A stretch of DNA of 15,971 nt from Microcaldota archaeon (GTDB taxonomy: Archaea; Micrarchaeota; Micrarchaeia; Norongarragalinales; UBA8480). Below, piece after piece: positions 6,176 through 14,028 of this stretch (position 1 is its first letter; each line of letters opens with the position of its first letter). The stretch lies in the NCBI GenBank assembly GCA_030697615.1, contig JAUYPK010000008.1:1-15971 (forward strand), given 5' to 3'. The position numbers were made by a program, and so were the translations under genes. The notes under the pieces are model-generated. The model made no database searches, was not told where the DNA came from, and saw nothing but the letters and a program-made list of their open reading frames with translations.

Positions 6176-6769
6176 GTGAAAATTGAAATGAAACAAACTA
6201 AAATTACTAAGGTACTTGGCAAAGTTGTTGGACAACTTGCGCTTAAGTTAGACGAAAAGGAAAAAGGCCAGGACAAAGTGTTGTCGTTTTCCCGCGAGTT
6301 CATCAGAGACTGCGCAAAAGCAATCCGCCACTTGCATACCGGTGACAACGCTGAGGCTAAGGAGTTAATGGTGGTTTTGAAGAAAAAACTAGTTGAGTTG
6401 AAAAAAGTCGGCGAGTTGTTCCCGAACATCATTGATACGCCGTTGCAAGAATATGCTGAGATAATGATTTTCTCCGCAGTTGCGGATAAGAAGGAAATTC
6501 CAACTCCGGAGGATCTTGACATTCCGGTTTCGCCTTACTTGGCTGGGTTTCTCGACGCATCAGGCGAAATTCGCCGTGCGCTTCAACTTGCTTTGAAAGA
6601 AGGGCAGAATGAAGATGCGGAGTATTACTTCCAGTGTATGAATGACATTTACAATGAAATGATGCTGTTGAAATATTCAGCGTCGCTTGTTGGAAACCTG
6701 AAGCGCAAGCAAGACGTGTTGCGCGGGCAGTTGGAAAACGCAAGGAGCGAAATGCTACGCGCGCGGTAA
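6176..6769 (+). CDS. Translin-family nucleic-acid-binding protein (archaeal C3PO-like)
   Basis: This 197-residue all-helical protein shows the translin pattern: FSREFIRDCAKAIRHLHTGD (38-57), LFPNIIDTPLQEYAEIMIF (81-99), then VSPYLAGFLDASGEIRRAL (118-136), MNDIYNEMMLL (155-165) and NLKRKQDVLRGQLE (174-187). Family members bind single-stranded RNA/DNA as octamers. In TRAX, and in an archaeal homologue studied structurally, an acidic cluster gives endoribonuclease activity. E92 and E95 in QEYAE sit where the TRAX catalytic glutamates lie, so this protein may be an active RNase. The alternative start is ATG 6188 (four residues shorter), which would have GTGA 8 bases upstream; GTG 6176 would be nearly leaderless. 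SerRS follows 43 bases later and has its own TATA-like sequence. Confidence 0.87.
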   Translation: MKIEMKQTKITKVLGKVVGQLALKLDEKEKGQDKVLSFSREFIRDCAKAIRHLHTGDNAEAKELMVVLKKKLVELKKVGELFPNIIDTPLQEYAEIMIFSAVADKKEIPTPEDLDIPVSPYLAGFLDASGEIRRALQLALKEGQNEDAEYYFQCMNDIYNEMMLLKYSASLVGNLKRKQDVLRGQLENARSEMLRAR

Positions 6770-6773
6770 AGGA

Positions 6774-6782
6774 AAAATATTA
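6774..6782 (+). promoter_or_regulatory. Possible TATA box for serS
   Basis: AAAATATTA lies about 35 bases before the serS ATG at 6813, just after the translin stop. It would give a leader of about 10 bases. Weak, because the region is AT-rich anyway. Confidence 0.35.
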
Positions 6783-6812
6783 ATGGAATTTTTGTGTTGG
6801 TAGAACTAAAAC

Positions 6813-8105
6813 ATGTTGGACATTAAACTCATTAGAAAAAATCCCGAAGTAGTGCAAGCGGACTTGGAAAAGCGGGGAGACAAGGAAAAGCAGCTTTGGC
6901 TTAGTGACCTCATAGCAAAGGACAAAGAATATCGTCAATTGTTACTTGAAGTTGAACAATTACGTAGCCGCCGCAACAAGGTTTCGTTGGAAATTGGCGA
7001 AGCGAAGAAAAGTGGCAAAGACGCAGCGCCATTGTTTAAGGAAGCAAAAGACATTCCGTCTCAAATTAAAGTCGCTGAAGAGAAAATGGCCTCTAGCAAG
7101 GAAAAAGTTGACTTCTACTTAATGCGTTTGCCCAACATCTTGCACGAAAGTGTTCCAGTTGGCGAAGGTGAAGATGACAACGCGGTTGTTCGTGAAGTTG
7201 GAACAAAATTAAAACTAAACAACTTACGTGACCACGTTGACCTTTTGGCAATGCATGGGCAAGACCTCGAGCGCGCAGCAAACATTTCAGGCGCGCGTTT
7301 CTACTTTTTGAAAGGCGATTTTGTTCTGCTTGACATGGCGTTGCAAAGATTGGCAATGGACTTGCTTGTAAAGAAAGGTTTTACTCCAGTTTTGCCGCCG
7401 TTTTTAATGCGCCGCAAACCTTACGAAGGCGTAACTGACCTTGCTGATTTTGAACAAGTCATGTACAAAGTCGACGGAGAAGATTTATACCTCACAGCTA
7501 CAAGTGAACATCCGCTTACTGCTATGCACGGTGGTGAGATTTTTGAACAAGAGCAGTTGCCGTTGAAATACGCTGGCGTTAGTACTTGTTTCCGCAAAGA
7601 AGCAGGGGCGCATGGAAAAGACACAAAGGGTATTTTCCGCGTTCACCAGTTTAACAAAGTTGAACAAGTTGTTTTTGCAACGCCGGAAACTTCGTGGGAA
7701 ATACACGAGGAACTCTTGAAAAACTGCGAGTCATTTTTCAAGCTTCTAAAAATTCCATATCGCGTTGTGAACATCTGTACGGGAGATATTGGCACAGTTG
7801 CTAGTAAGAAGTACGACGTGGAAGCTTGGATGCCTTCGCAAGAAGCTTATCGCGAAGTTGCTTCGTGTTCTAATTGCACTTCTTACCAGGCTAACCGTCT
7901 TGGCATTCGCTATAGGTTGAAAAAAGGCGGGGAAGAAAAAGAGCCAGTGCATACGTTGAACAGCACAATGGTCGCCACAACAAGGGCAATTGTTGCAATG
8001 CTTGAGAACTTCCAGAAGCCGGACGGCGCGATCAAAATCCCAGCTGCGTTGCAGAAGTACATGAACAATAAAAAAGAGCTTGTGCCTACTAATGTTAGAA
8101 GCTGA
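6813..8105 (+). CDS. serS: Seryl-tRNA synthetase
   Basis: This 430-residue class II aminoacyl-tRNA synthetase of the common (bacterial/eukaryal-like) type charges tRNA-Ser. The N-terminal coiled-coil arm that holds the tRNA spans about 28-105. The catalytic core has LTATSEHPLT (228-237; the TSE serine-binding loop, TAE in most homologues), motif 2 CFRKEAGAHGKDTKGIFRVHQF (259-280), SCSNCTSYQANRLGIRYR (351-368) and motif 3 LNSTMVATTRAIVAMLENFQ (382-401, with R391). It lacks the zinc-binding insertion of the rare methanogen type. Length is standard. Transcription probably begins just upstream; aRF1 follows after 58 bases, making a translation gene pair. Confidence 0.96.
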   Translation: MLDIKLIRKNPEVVQADLEKRGDKEKQLWLSDLIAKDKEYRQLLLEVEQLRSRRNKVSLEIGEAKKSGKDAAPLFKEAKDIPSQIKVAEEKMASSKEKVDFYLMRLPNILHESVPVGEGEDDNAVVREVGTKLKLNNLRDHVDLLAMHGQDLERAANISGARFYFLKGDFVLLDMALQRLAMDLLVKKGFTPVLPPFLMRRKPYEGVTDLADFEQVMYKVDGEDLYLTATSEHPLTAMHGGEIFEQEQLPLKYAGVSTCFRKEAGAHGKDTKGIFRVHQFNKVEQVVFATPETSWEIHEELLKNCESFFKLLKIPYRVVNICTGDIGTVASKKYDVEAWMPSQEAYREVASCSNCTSYQANRLGIRYRLKKGGEEKEPVHTLNSTMVATTRAIVAMLENFQKPDGAIKIPAALQKYMNNKKELVPTNVRS

Positions 8106-8163
8106 CGCAGCAACAAGAGAATGCGCAATAGTTATTTGCGTGTTATTTAGTGATTAATAAAAC

Positions 8164-9360
8164 ATGTCTACAGAATCTAAGGAGTTATTCGAGTTCAAGA
8201 AACGTATAGCGGAGCTGCGCGAACACCAAGGCCGCGGCACTGAATTGATTTCGGTTTACATTACGCCTGGTTATCCAATTTCTGACATCGTGGGAAAGCT
8301 TCGCGATGAATACGGCCAAGCGGCTAATATTAAAAGTAAATCAACTCAGAAAAATGTTCAAGCTGCGTTGGAAAAAATAATGGCGTTTTTAAAAACTTTC
8401 AAGAAAACTCCAGAACGCGGAGTTGCGATTTTTGCAGGTAACGTTTCGCAATACGAAGGCCAAGTTGACGTACAGCTATTTTCTGTTGAAGCTCCGTATC
8501 CGCTTGCAACGCAGTTCTACCGCTGCGAGTCGAAATTTGTACTTGAGCCGCTTGAAGATATGTTGGAACACACTGGCACTTATGGATTGGTTGTGCTTGA
8601 TGGTAAAGATGCTACGATTGCAGTGTTGAAGGGAAAAGCGGTGAAGGTGTTGCGTCACTTGCACAGTACCGCTCATCAGAAGACGCATAAAGGCGGTCAG
8701 TCGGCTGCACGTTTTAGCCGGATTAGGGAAGAAACTATTGAAAAATATTACCAGCGTGTTGGAGAAGCGATGGATGTTTTCATGGAGATGAAAAACTTAC
8801 AAGGGGTTATTGTTGGTGGACCTGGGCCGGTTAAAGAAGATTTTGTTAAACTTAAGTTTTACAACTACCAGTTGAAAATTCTCGGGGTTGTTGACACGGG
8901 CTATGCCGATGAGCAAGGTTTGAAGGAACTCATGGAAAAGTCTGAAGATGTGTTGAAAGAGCAGGAAGCGGTTAAAGAGAAGAAGTTAGTTGGCGATTTC
9001 ATTGCACAAGTTGCAAAGGATGGCTTAGCGGTTTACGGTTTGGAGAAAACACAGCAAGCGGTTGACAGTAAACGTGCTGGCAAGTTGCTTATAACTGAAG
9101 GTATGGAAATTTACGAGTGTGAGTACAAGTGCGGTAATTGTGGCAAGGTTGTTTCTAAATCCAGCGAGGAGAAACGCGAAACAGAGCCATGTGAATGCGG
9201 GGCACATCGTAAAGTTGGCTTTTGCAAGTTGCGTGCAACTGATTTAATCGAAGCAGCTGAACTGCAAGGCACAGTTGTTGAATATATCTCTGAAGAAACC
9301 GACGAAGGCAGGCAATTTCACGCTTCGTTCAAAGGAGTAGGCGCGTTTTTAAGGTACTAG
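8164..9360 (+). CDS. prf1: Peptide chain release factor aRF1
   Basis: This 398-residue archaeal release factor recognises all three stop codons and triggers peptide release on the ribosome. Domain 1 carries AANIKSKST (NIKS at 55-58) and YRCESKF (119-125, the YxCxxxF element), both used in stop-codon reading. Domain 2 carries KTHKGGQSAARFSR with the GGQ at 177-179 that reaches the peptidyl-transferase centre. Domain 3 includes a cysteine cluster (C323, C326, C343, C345) like the zinc-ribbon of archaeal members. Motifs and length are normal for aRF1. A GTGAT at 8150-8154 serves as SD 9 bases before the ATG. T-tracts at 9367-9377 after the stop may end the transcript. Confidence 0.96.
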   Translation: MSTESKELFEFKKRIAELREHQGRGTELISVYITPGYPISDIVGKLRDEYGQAANIKSKSTQKNVQAALEKIMAFLKTFKKTPERGVAIFAGNVSQYEGQVDVQLFSVEAPYPLATQFYRCESKFVLEPLEDMLEHTGTYGLVVLDGKDATIAVLKGKAVKVLRHLHSTAHQKTHKGGQSAARFSRIREETIEKYYQRVGEAMDVFMEMKNLQGVIVGGPGPVKEDFVKLKFYNYQLKILGVVDTGYADEQGLKELMEKSEDVLKEQEAVKEKKLVGDFIAQVAKDGLAVYGLEKTQQAVDSKRAGKLLITEGMEIYECEYKCGNCGKVVSKSSEEKRETEPCECGAHRKVGFCKLRATDLIEAAELQGTVVEYISEETDEGRQFHASFKGVGAFLRY

Positions 9361-9366
9361 AAATAA

Positions 9367-9377
9367 TTTTAATTTTT
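9367..9377 (+). terminator. Possible archaeal T-tract terminator after prf1
   Basis: TTTTAATTTTT starts 6 bases after the aRF1 stop. Archaeal polymerase often stops at such U-runs without a hairpin. The next gene begins at 9389 with its own SD, so read-through is equally possible. Confidence 0.3.
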
Positions 9378-9388
9378 GGTGTGAGTTT

Positions 9389-9928
9389 ATGCGTTTCTTT
9401 TTAATTCACGGCACTGGCGGCGGACCTGAAGAATGTTGGTACCCTTGGATAAACGAAATTCTTGAAGGGAAAGGCCACGAAGTTATTACGCCGCAGTTTC
9501 CAACTCCTTTTAACCAAAACTTACAAACCTGGATGAAAGTTTTCCAGCCGCATTTCAAAGATTTCAACAGCGACGCAGTGTTGATTGGCAGGAGTATCGG
9601 CGTGCCTTTTGTTCTCCGCTTGTTGGAGAAGTCGCCTGTGAAGATAAAAGCGGCTTTTTTAGTTGCTGGCTTCTACGAAGATTTAGGCTTGCCGCAGTTT
9701 GTTGACGTTGTGAACAGTTTTATCGAAGCGCCTTTCAACTGGGAAAAAATAAAACGTAACTCAGAAAAGTTTTTTGTTTACAACAGCGACAACGACCCAA
9801 TTGTGCCGCTTGAAAATGGAAGGGAGTTAGCGGAGAAACTTGGAGTGCCGCTAAAAGTTGTCCACGGTGCAGAGCACATTTGGTTCGACGAGTTTCCAGA
9901 AATTCTGCCGGATGTTGAAAAGCTTTAA
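9389..9928 (+). CDS. RBBP9/YdeN-type alpha/beta serine hydrolase
   Basis: This 179-residue small alpha/beta hydrolase has an intact predicted triad. The oxyanion strand is FFLIHGTGGGPEECWYPW (3-20), the nucleophile elbow is LIGRSIGVPF (S69 in GxSxG), the acid is NSDNDPIVP (D136) and the base is GAEHIW (H163). Length and spacing match the RBBP9/YdeN family of cytoplasmic serine hydrolases, whose natural substrates are mostly unknown. A GGTG SD (9378-9381) lies 7 bases before the ATG. It is the last gene of the plus-strand group, and its stop is 4 bases from the stop of the convergent gene at 9933. No signal peptide. Confidence 0.85.
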   Translation: MRFFLIHGTGGGPEECWYPWINEILEGKGHEVITPQFPTPFNQNLQTWMKVFQPHFKDFNSDAVLIGRSIGVPFVLRLLEKSPVKIKAAFLVAGFYEDLGLPQFVDVVNSFIEAPFNWEKIKRNSEKFFVYNSDNDPIVPLENGRELAEKLGVPLKVVHGAEHIWFDEFPEILPDVEKL

Positions 9929-9932
9929 GTGT

Positions 9933-10457
9933 TTAGCTTTGTTTTTGTTGCCTTTCTGCGTGTCTTTGGATTATTTTCAGGTAAGTTTGAATTGGGTATT
10001 TCTTGCCGTTTTTCAACCCTATTTTTTTAAGTTGTCTGCGTAGCAGTGGAGAAACGCTTCCTTCCCAAGCTATAGTATATGCGGGGTTGTTGCGGCGTAG
10101 ATACTCTGCAATTCCCTGGTGTACTTTTGTCCCAATTCCATTTCGTGCAGCGCGGTGATTTGTAGATCCTTTTCCAAATGGGTAAAATCCAAACAGTGAA
10201 ACGTGCTTGTCATTGTGGTGAATCATGCCACCAGCTGTACTGACTCTCTTTTTCCATCCATTTTCACTCATGGTTTGGTCAAAAAGTTTTGCTTGAGTTG
10301 GAGAAAGCGGTATGAAGATGTGGTTTGCTTTTACAACTGGTATTTTTCGTTGCCTGTTGGAAGTTCCAATTTTAAACCTAAATCTAAGGCTTTCAAATTC
10401 TGGAAGTTCAGAACCGCATTTCCTTTCTACATTTCCAACTAAGCCATTTTGTGACAT
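9933..10457 (-). CDS. Uncharacterised protein, possibly GNAT-like
   Basis: This is a 174-residue protein from the ATG at 10457. A TTG at 10472 in the same frame would add five residues and overlap the previous stop by 8 bases. The middle has strand-like VVKANHIFIPLSP and AGGMIHHNDKHVSLFGFYPFGK. This is followed by RAARNGIGTKVHQGIAEYLRR (102-122), which looks like the acetyl-CoA pyrophosphate loop and helix of a GNAT fold, and by SPLLRRQLKKIGLKNG (135-150), which resembles the late GNAT helix. Overall similarity is low, and I would not name a substrate. It lies directly after the second swivel-domain gene (gap 7 bases), so it is probably co-translated with it. Confidence 0.45.
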   Translation of the reverse strand: MSQNGLVGNVERKCGSELPEFESLRFRFKIGTSNRQRKIPVVKANHIFIPLSPTQAKLFDQTMSENGWKKRVSTAGGMIHHNDKHVSLFGFYPFGKGSTNHRAARNGIGTKVHQGIAEYLRRNNPAYTIAWEGSVSPLLRRQLKKIGLKNGKKYPIQTYLKIIQRHAERQQKQS

Positions 10458-10464
10458 GAGAAAA

Positions 10465-11976
10465 TTAGTCAATTTTCTTTATTATTCCGTTTGTTGCATC
10501 AACGCTTACTTTGTCTCCATCTCTAAATGCTTTTGTCGCTATTTTTGTGCCAATGACACACGGGATTCCCAATTCCCTGCTTACAATTGCAGCGTGCGAA
10601 GTGATCCCGCCTTGGTCGGTAATTATTGCAGCGGCTTTTTTCATTGCGGGAACTAGGTTTGGTTCAGTTGCATGTGAAACCAGTATGTCGCCTTGTTTCA
10701 TCTTCGCCATGTCTGTTTGAGTATTGATTATTCGTATAATTCCGGTTGCTTTGCCTGGACAAGCGCAGTGCCCTTGCAACTCGTTTACTTCCTTCTTTTC
10801 TCCTTCTATTTGCTTGAGGAATTCAGCTGCTTCTTTGCTTCCATGCATTGTTATTTCCTTTGCATTGACTAGAAGGTAGCAAAGCTTTTTGCGCTGTGTG
10901 AGTGTACTTTCGTCAACTTTGCCTTCCAGCAGGGTAGAAGGCATTTCGACTGGCGTAATGTACATGCTTTGTTTGTAAGTTATGTTTAAACGCTTGGCAA
11001 TTTCTTTCATCAACTTATCTAAATCGTAATATAACTTGAGTACGACGTCCTTACGCTCGTTTTTAATAACTGTAAACCGACGCGCAACTTTAAACCACGC
11101 GCTGTATTTCTCGTCCATTGAAAGTTTCTCTTCGTATGGCTTTTGTTTTTGAAGTAATTTGCTACGAGTTGCTTCAAGTTCGCTGAGCTTCTGTTCAGCA
11201 GTTACGTTTTGCTTTAATTCGCTTTTTAACAATTCCGTAAAGTAATCCTGTGTCCATGTTATTGGTCCTTCATAGCCGCGTGAAAGCCACCCGTATTTCT
11301 CAGCGTGTGCTTTGATTCTTTGATGTAGCGGTTTGTTTTCCGTACACTTGCCTTCTTCCAGTGCTTTTTTCCACTCATTATTTTTTTCCACGTCAGCAAG
11401 CAGTTTCAAAAAGCCTTCTTCCTGTTTTTGCTGCAGCGTTTTTTCAGGTACGGTTGTCAACGCTGCAAATATTTCTCCAGTCTGTTCGCTTGCAAGTCCA
11501 ACTTCCATTTTTCGCTTTTCAACATAGTCTGACAGCATCTGTGAAAACATGTTGTGCCCCATGTCCATTGTCGATGGCACTAAACCTACAGAGTAAAGCG
11601 CTTCAATGTGCTGATTTGCTTCGTTGTAAATTTCAAGTAATTCAGCGTTGGTTTTTTTGGAAAGATCCGGCTTGATTATTTTCTCCTGTGCAAATGAAGC
11701 TGCGCTTTGCATTGCGGCATAAGTATCCTTAACCACTAGCTCAACCCACTTTGGATCCAGCGATTTTTGAATGGCTACTTTGCCTAGTTCAAGCGACTCT
11801 TTCTCGTGGTAGCAGTGGAGAATAGACCCGTTTTCTGACAAGGTGATTCCTTCGCTGAACGCTTTCCCTAGATATTTTGCAATGCCGTTGACCCAGCCGC
11901 GCCAAGCGTATGGCCACGGAAAAATACTGCTAACCGCTATTTCTTCAACTACAGTCCATTTCATTTTCTTTTTCAT
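10465..11976 (-). CDS. Stand-alone PEP-utilising swivel (phosphohistidine) domain protein, copy 2
   Basis: This 503-residue protein is built like the one at 4234-5787. Its C-terminal mobile domain has GHCACPGKATG, GDILVSHATEPNLVPAMKKAAAI and TDQGGITSHAAIVSR with the phosphocarrier histidine H461, then CVIGTKIATKAFRDGD. The long N-terminal part is helical and charged, with WPYAWRGW near the start, and has no ATP-grasp or TIM-barrel motif. The two swivel domains are very similar to each other, while the N-terminal parts have diverged strongly. The frame extends to ATG 12018, but that start lies in a hairpin without an SD. ATG 11976 has GGTG 9 bases upstream, so I prefer it. It lies between an HTH_10 regulator and a GNAT-like gene on the same strand. 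Confidence 0.85.
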   Translation of the reverse strand: MKKKMKWTVVEEIAVSSIFPWPYAWRGWVNGIAKYLGKAFSEGITLSENGSILHCYHEKESLELGKVAIQKSLDPKWVELVVKDTYAAMQSAASFAQEKIIKPDLSKKTNAELLEIYNEANQHIEALYSVGLVPSTMDMGHNMFSQMLSDYVEKRKMEVGLASEQTGEIFAALTTVPEKTLQQKQEEGFLKLLADVEKNNEWKKALEEGKCTENKPLHQRIKAHAEKYGWLSRGYEGPITWTQDYFTELLKSELKQNVTAEQKLSELEATRSKLLQKQKPYEEKLSMDEKYSAWFKVARRFTVIKNERKDVVLKLYYDLDKLMKEIAKRLNITYKQSMYITPVEMPSTLLEGKVDESTLTQRKKLCYLLVNAKEITMHGSKEAAEFLKQIEGEKKEVNELQGHCACPGKATGIIRIINTQTDMAKMKQGDILVSHATEPNLVPAMKKAAAIITDQGGITSHAAIVSRELGIPCVIGTKIATKAFRDGDKVSVDATNGIIKKID

Positions 11977-12007
11977 CTTTAATTGCACCGTAAAACCATT
12001 TCTACCT

Positions 12008-12031
12008 ATGCACGGCATAAGCCGTGTGCAT
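12008..12031. other. Imperfect inverted repeat (hairpin) ahead of swivel protein 2
   Basis: ATGCACGGC (12008-12016) and GCCGTGTGCAT (12021-12031) form a 9-base-pair stem with a two-base bulge and a four-base loop. On the plus strand it is followed by five T, but no plus-strand gene reads into it. On the minus strand it sits between the HTH_10 stop and the preferred start of the swivel gene. It could affect RNA stability or start access, or act as an operator. Confidence 0.55.
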
Positions 12032-12043
12032 TTTTAGCTAAAT

Positions 12044-12703
12044 TTAACCATCTTTGTCAATCTCTTCAACTAGCGATGGAATAATTGCTTTTTCCGCTCG
12101 CCGTAATTTGTCTTGGAGCGTTGTGCGCGGCTCGTTGATTTTATCCGCTAGTTCTTCCACGCTTATTTTTCTTGGAATGTCGTAATACCCTTCGCTACAA
12201 GCCTTTCTCAACACTTTGAGTTGTTTCGTTGTCAAATCGGCATGTGCAAGTGAGAAGAAGTTGCTAATTGGCTTGTTTTTCAACTCAAGTAGTTCAATTG
12301 TAGCGGTTTTCTTGCCAAGTTTGTTCACCCTCTTGAACAAAGCGTGGATGTACTTCTTTTCCCAGCTTGCCACTTCCCAATATTCAAACCCGTTCTTTAC
12401 TATGATGGGTTTTAGGAAGAACACTGTTCCATCTGAGAATAGAGTGTGGAACGAGCTGCTTACTTCGTTTGAAAACAAGACGGTGTTGCCTTCGATCCAT
12501 TTTATTTCAATCCACTTTTCGTGCTTCATTTTTTCAATTAAATACGCTGCTTCGTTGCCTGAAATCAGCGCAATGCGGTTCACGTAGAGCTTCTTACCCT
12601 TGTAAAAAGAATTTAAGAAGTAGCCGTAGTACTGCACGTCTTTGCCACTGGTGAACACAGCTGCTGATTGCTTGTGCCTAACTTTGAACCTAGCTATCCA
12701 CAT
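12044..12703 (-). CDS. HTH_10 (Bat-type) transcriptional regulator
   Basis: This 219-residue protein has a C-terminal HTH_10 domain (about 155-215): LTTKQLKVLRKACSEGYYDIP, then ISVEELADKINEPRTTLQDKLRRAEKAI. This is the archaeal bacterio-opsin-activator-type DNA-binding domain. The N-terminal 150 residues are beta-rich with many aromatics (EYWEVASWEKKY) and probably sense a signal; I do not recognise the ligand. It is the first gene of a minus-strand unit followed by the second swivel-domain protein, which it may control. The ATG is probably close to leaderless: a TTTAATTA element about 30 bases upstream fits a TATA box, and the same AT-rich element lies 20-25 bases before the divergent truD start. 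Confidence 0.8.
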   Translation of the reverse strand: MWIARFKVRHKQSAAVFTSGKDVQYYGYFLNSFYKGKKLYVNRIALISGNEAAYLIEKMKHEKWIEIKWIEGNTVLFSNEVSSSFHTLFSDGTVFFLKPIIVKNGFEYWEVASWEKKYIHALFKRVNKLGKKTATIELLELKNKPISNFFSLAHADLTTKQLKVLRKACSEGYYDIPRKISVEELADKINEPRTTLQDKLRRAEKAIIPSLVEEIDKDG

Positions 12704-12727
12704 ATCACTTCTTATTTCTGTTCACAG

Positions 12728-12737
12728 CTAATTAAAT
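12728..12737. promoter_or_regulatory. AT-rich promoter element shared by the HTH_10 gene and truD
   Basis: TAATTAAATC is the only TATA-like sequence in the 50-base gap between two divergent starts (12703 minus, 12754 plus). On either strand it is placed about 20-30 bases from the start codon, suggesting near-leaderless transcripts both ways. Weak consensus. Confidence 0.35.
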
Positions 12738-12753
12738 CCTCTGATTTTATCTT

Positions 12754-13965
12754 ATGTCATTTTCCTTTCAGCCTGAAGAGTTTATCGTAGAGGAGATTTG
12801 TCTAGATGGATCTGTGCTTGAAGCTGGAAAAAAAGTTGAAAAACCAAATCTCGAAGGCGGTAAGTTTTGTCACTTTGTTCTAGAGAAGCGCCTCTGGAAC
12901 ACAGCGCAGGCTTTGAACGCAATTGCTTCTCGCCTCCACCTTGGCAGAACTAGATTCAATGCAGCTGGTACAAAGGACCGCAACGCGATTACTGTGCAGC
13001 TGGTAAGTGTGTTTGCTGGTAAACCCGAACATCTTCTATCTGCTAAAGTTAAGGACATCACTATAAACGGCGCTTGGTTAGCGGATAAGAAGCTTGACTT
13101 AGGTGACTTGCTTGGAAATCGCTTTACACTTACTTTAAACGAAGCAAATTGCGGCAAAAAACTAACTAGTGAAGAAGTTGTGCAAAACGCCGCGAAAAAC
13201 GGAGGAGCGTTTCCAAACTTATTCGGTTCTCAGCGGTTTGGTTCGCTTCGCATGAATTCCCATTTGGTTGGTAAGCTTTTATTGCAGGAAAACTGGCGCG
13301 ACGCTGCTTTGAACTTCTTAACGTATACTGATGAAATGGAACGGAACAAAGAAGCAGTTGAAGCGAGGAAGAAACTAGCAAGTGAATTAGATTTCAAAGC
13401 TGCGTTGAACTATTATCCGGGTCACTTGAAGTTTGAACGTACGCTTATTGGCCACTTGGCGAATAGCAACAATGACTTTGTTGGCGCGTTGCGTAAATTG
13501 CCGCGTCACACGCTTCTACTTTTCCTCCACGCTTATCAGAGCTTTTTGTTTAATAAGTTGCTGGAAAAGAAATTAGCAGGTGGAAGATTGTTTGAGGTTG
13601 AGAAAGGCGATTCTTACTGCTCAGCAGAACCAACGTTCGGCTTTCCTGATGACGCCACGATTAAAATAGCAGATAAGAATTTGACCGAAGACGCGATGGA
13701 AGGAAAGATATTTCCGCTTGCGAATTTAGTTGGCCGTGACACCCAGCTAACCAGCGACGAAAAGCAGCTGTTGGAAGAGGAAGGCATTGAACAAAGCAAG
13801 TTCAACATTAAAGGTATGCCTGAACTCACCAGCAAAGGAACACAGCGGCCAGTATTCGTGCGATTCTCCAACTTTCAAGTTTTGGAAAAGGAGCCGCTGA
13901 AAGTGCAATTCTCCCTACCATCGGGAAGCTATGCGACTGTTGCGATGGAAGCTTTACTGAATTGA
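12754..13965 (+). CDS. truD: tRNA pseudouridine synthase TruD
   Basis: This 403-residue TruD-family enzyme makes pseudouridine in tRNA (position 13 in E. coli). The start FQPEEFIVEEI matches the family's N-terminus. NAAGTKDRNAITVQ (69-82) holds the catalytic aspartate D75. NLFGSQRFG (about 155-163) is the conserved NxFGxQRFG block. The TRUD insertion domain and LLFLHAYQSFLFNKLL follow. Length is typical of archaeal members, and nothing is missing. It starts 50 bases from the divergent HTH_10 gene and has no clear SD, consistent with a leaderless transcript. The next gene on the strand begins 63 bases after the stop and has its own TATA box. Confidence 0.95.
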   Translation: MSFSFQPEEFIVEEICLDGSVLEAGKKVEKPNLEGGKFCHFVLEKRLWNTAQALNAIASRLHLGRTRFNAAGTKDRNAITVQLVSVFAGKPEHLLSAKVKDITINGAWLADKKLDLGDLLGNRFTLTLNEANCGKKLTSEEVVQNAAKNGGAFPNLFGSQRFGSLRMNSHLVGKLLLQENWRDAALNFLTYTDEMERNKEAVEARKKLASELDFKAALNYYPGHLKFERTLIGHLANSNNDFVGALRKLPRHTLLLFLHAYQSFLFNKLLEKKLAGGRLFEVEKGDSYCSAEPTFGFPDDATIKIADKNLTEDAMEGKIFPLANLVGRDTQLTSDEKQLLEEEGIEQSKFNIKGMPELTSKGTQRPVFVRFSNFQVLEKEPLKVQFSLPSGSYATVAMEALLN

Positions 13966-13998
13966 TTAGTTTCACCGGCAACCACGTGTGGCTTAATG

Positions 13999-14006
13999 TT
14001 TATAAG
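13999..14006 (+). promoter_or_regulatory. TATA box of the DUF488 operon
   Basis: TTTATAAG is centred about 26 bases before the ATG at 14029, which puts the predicted transcript start on the start codon itself. No SD precedes the ATG, so the mRNA is probably leaderless. Confidence 0.6.
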
Positions 14007-14028
14007 ACCAGTCAAATGAATATACTTT

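Noticed and set aside
8124..8140. CGCAA/TTGCG hairpin after serS as an intrinsic terminator.
   Set aside because: The stem is only 5 bp with a 7-base loop and no T-run follows; archaeal termination rarely uses such hairpins.
13966..14028. The gap after truD as a tRNA or small RNA gene or attachment site, because of the CACGTG palindrome.
   Set aside because: No cloverleaf can be drawn and no duplicated sequence is found; the gap is explained by a promoter.
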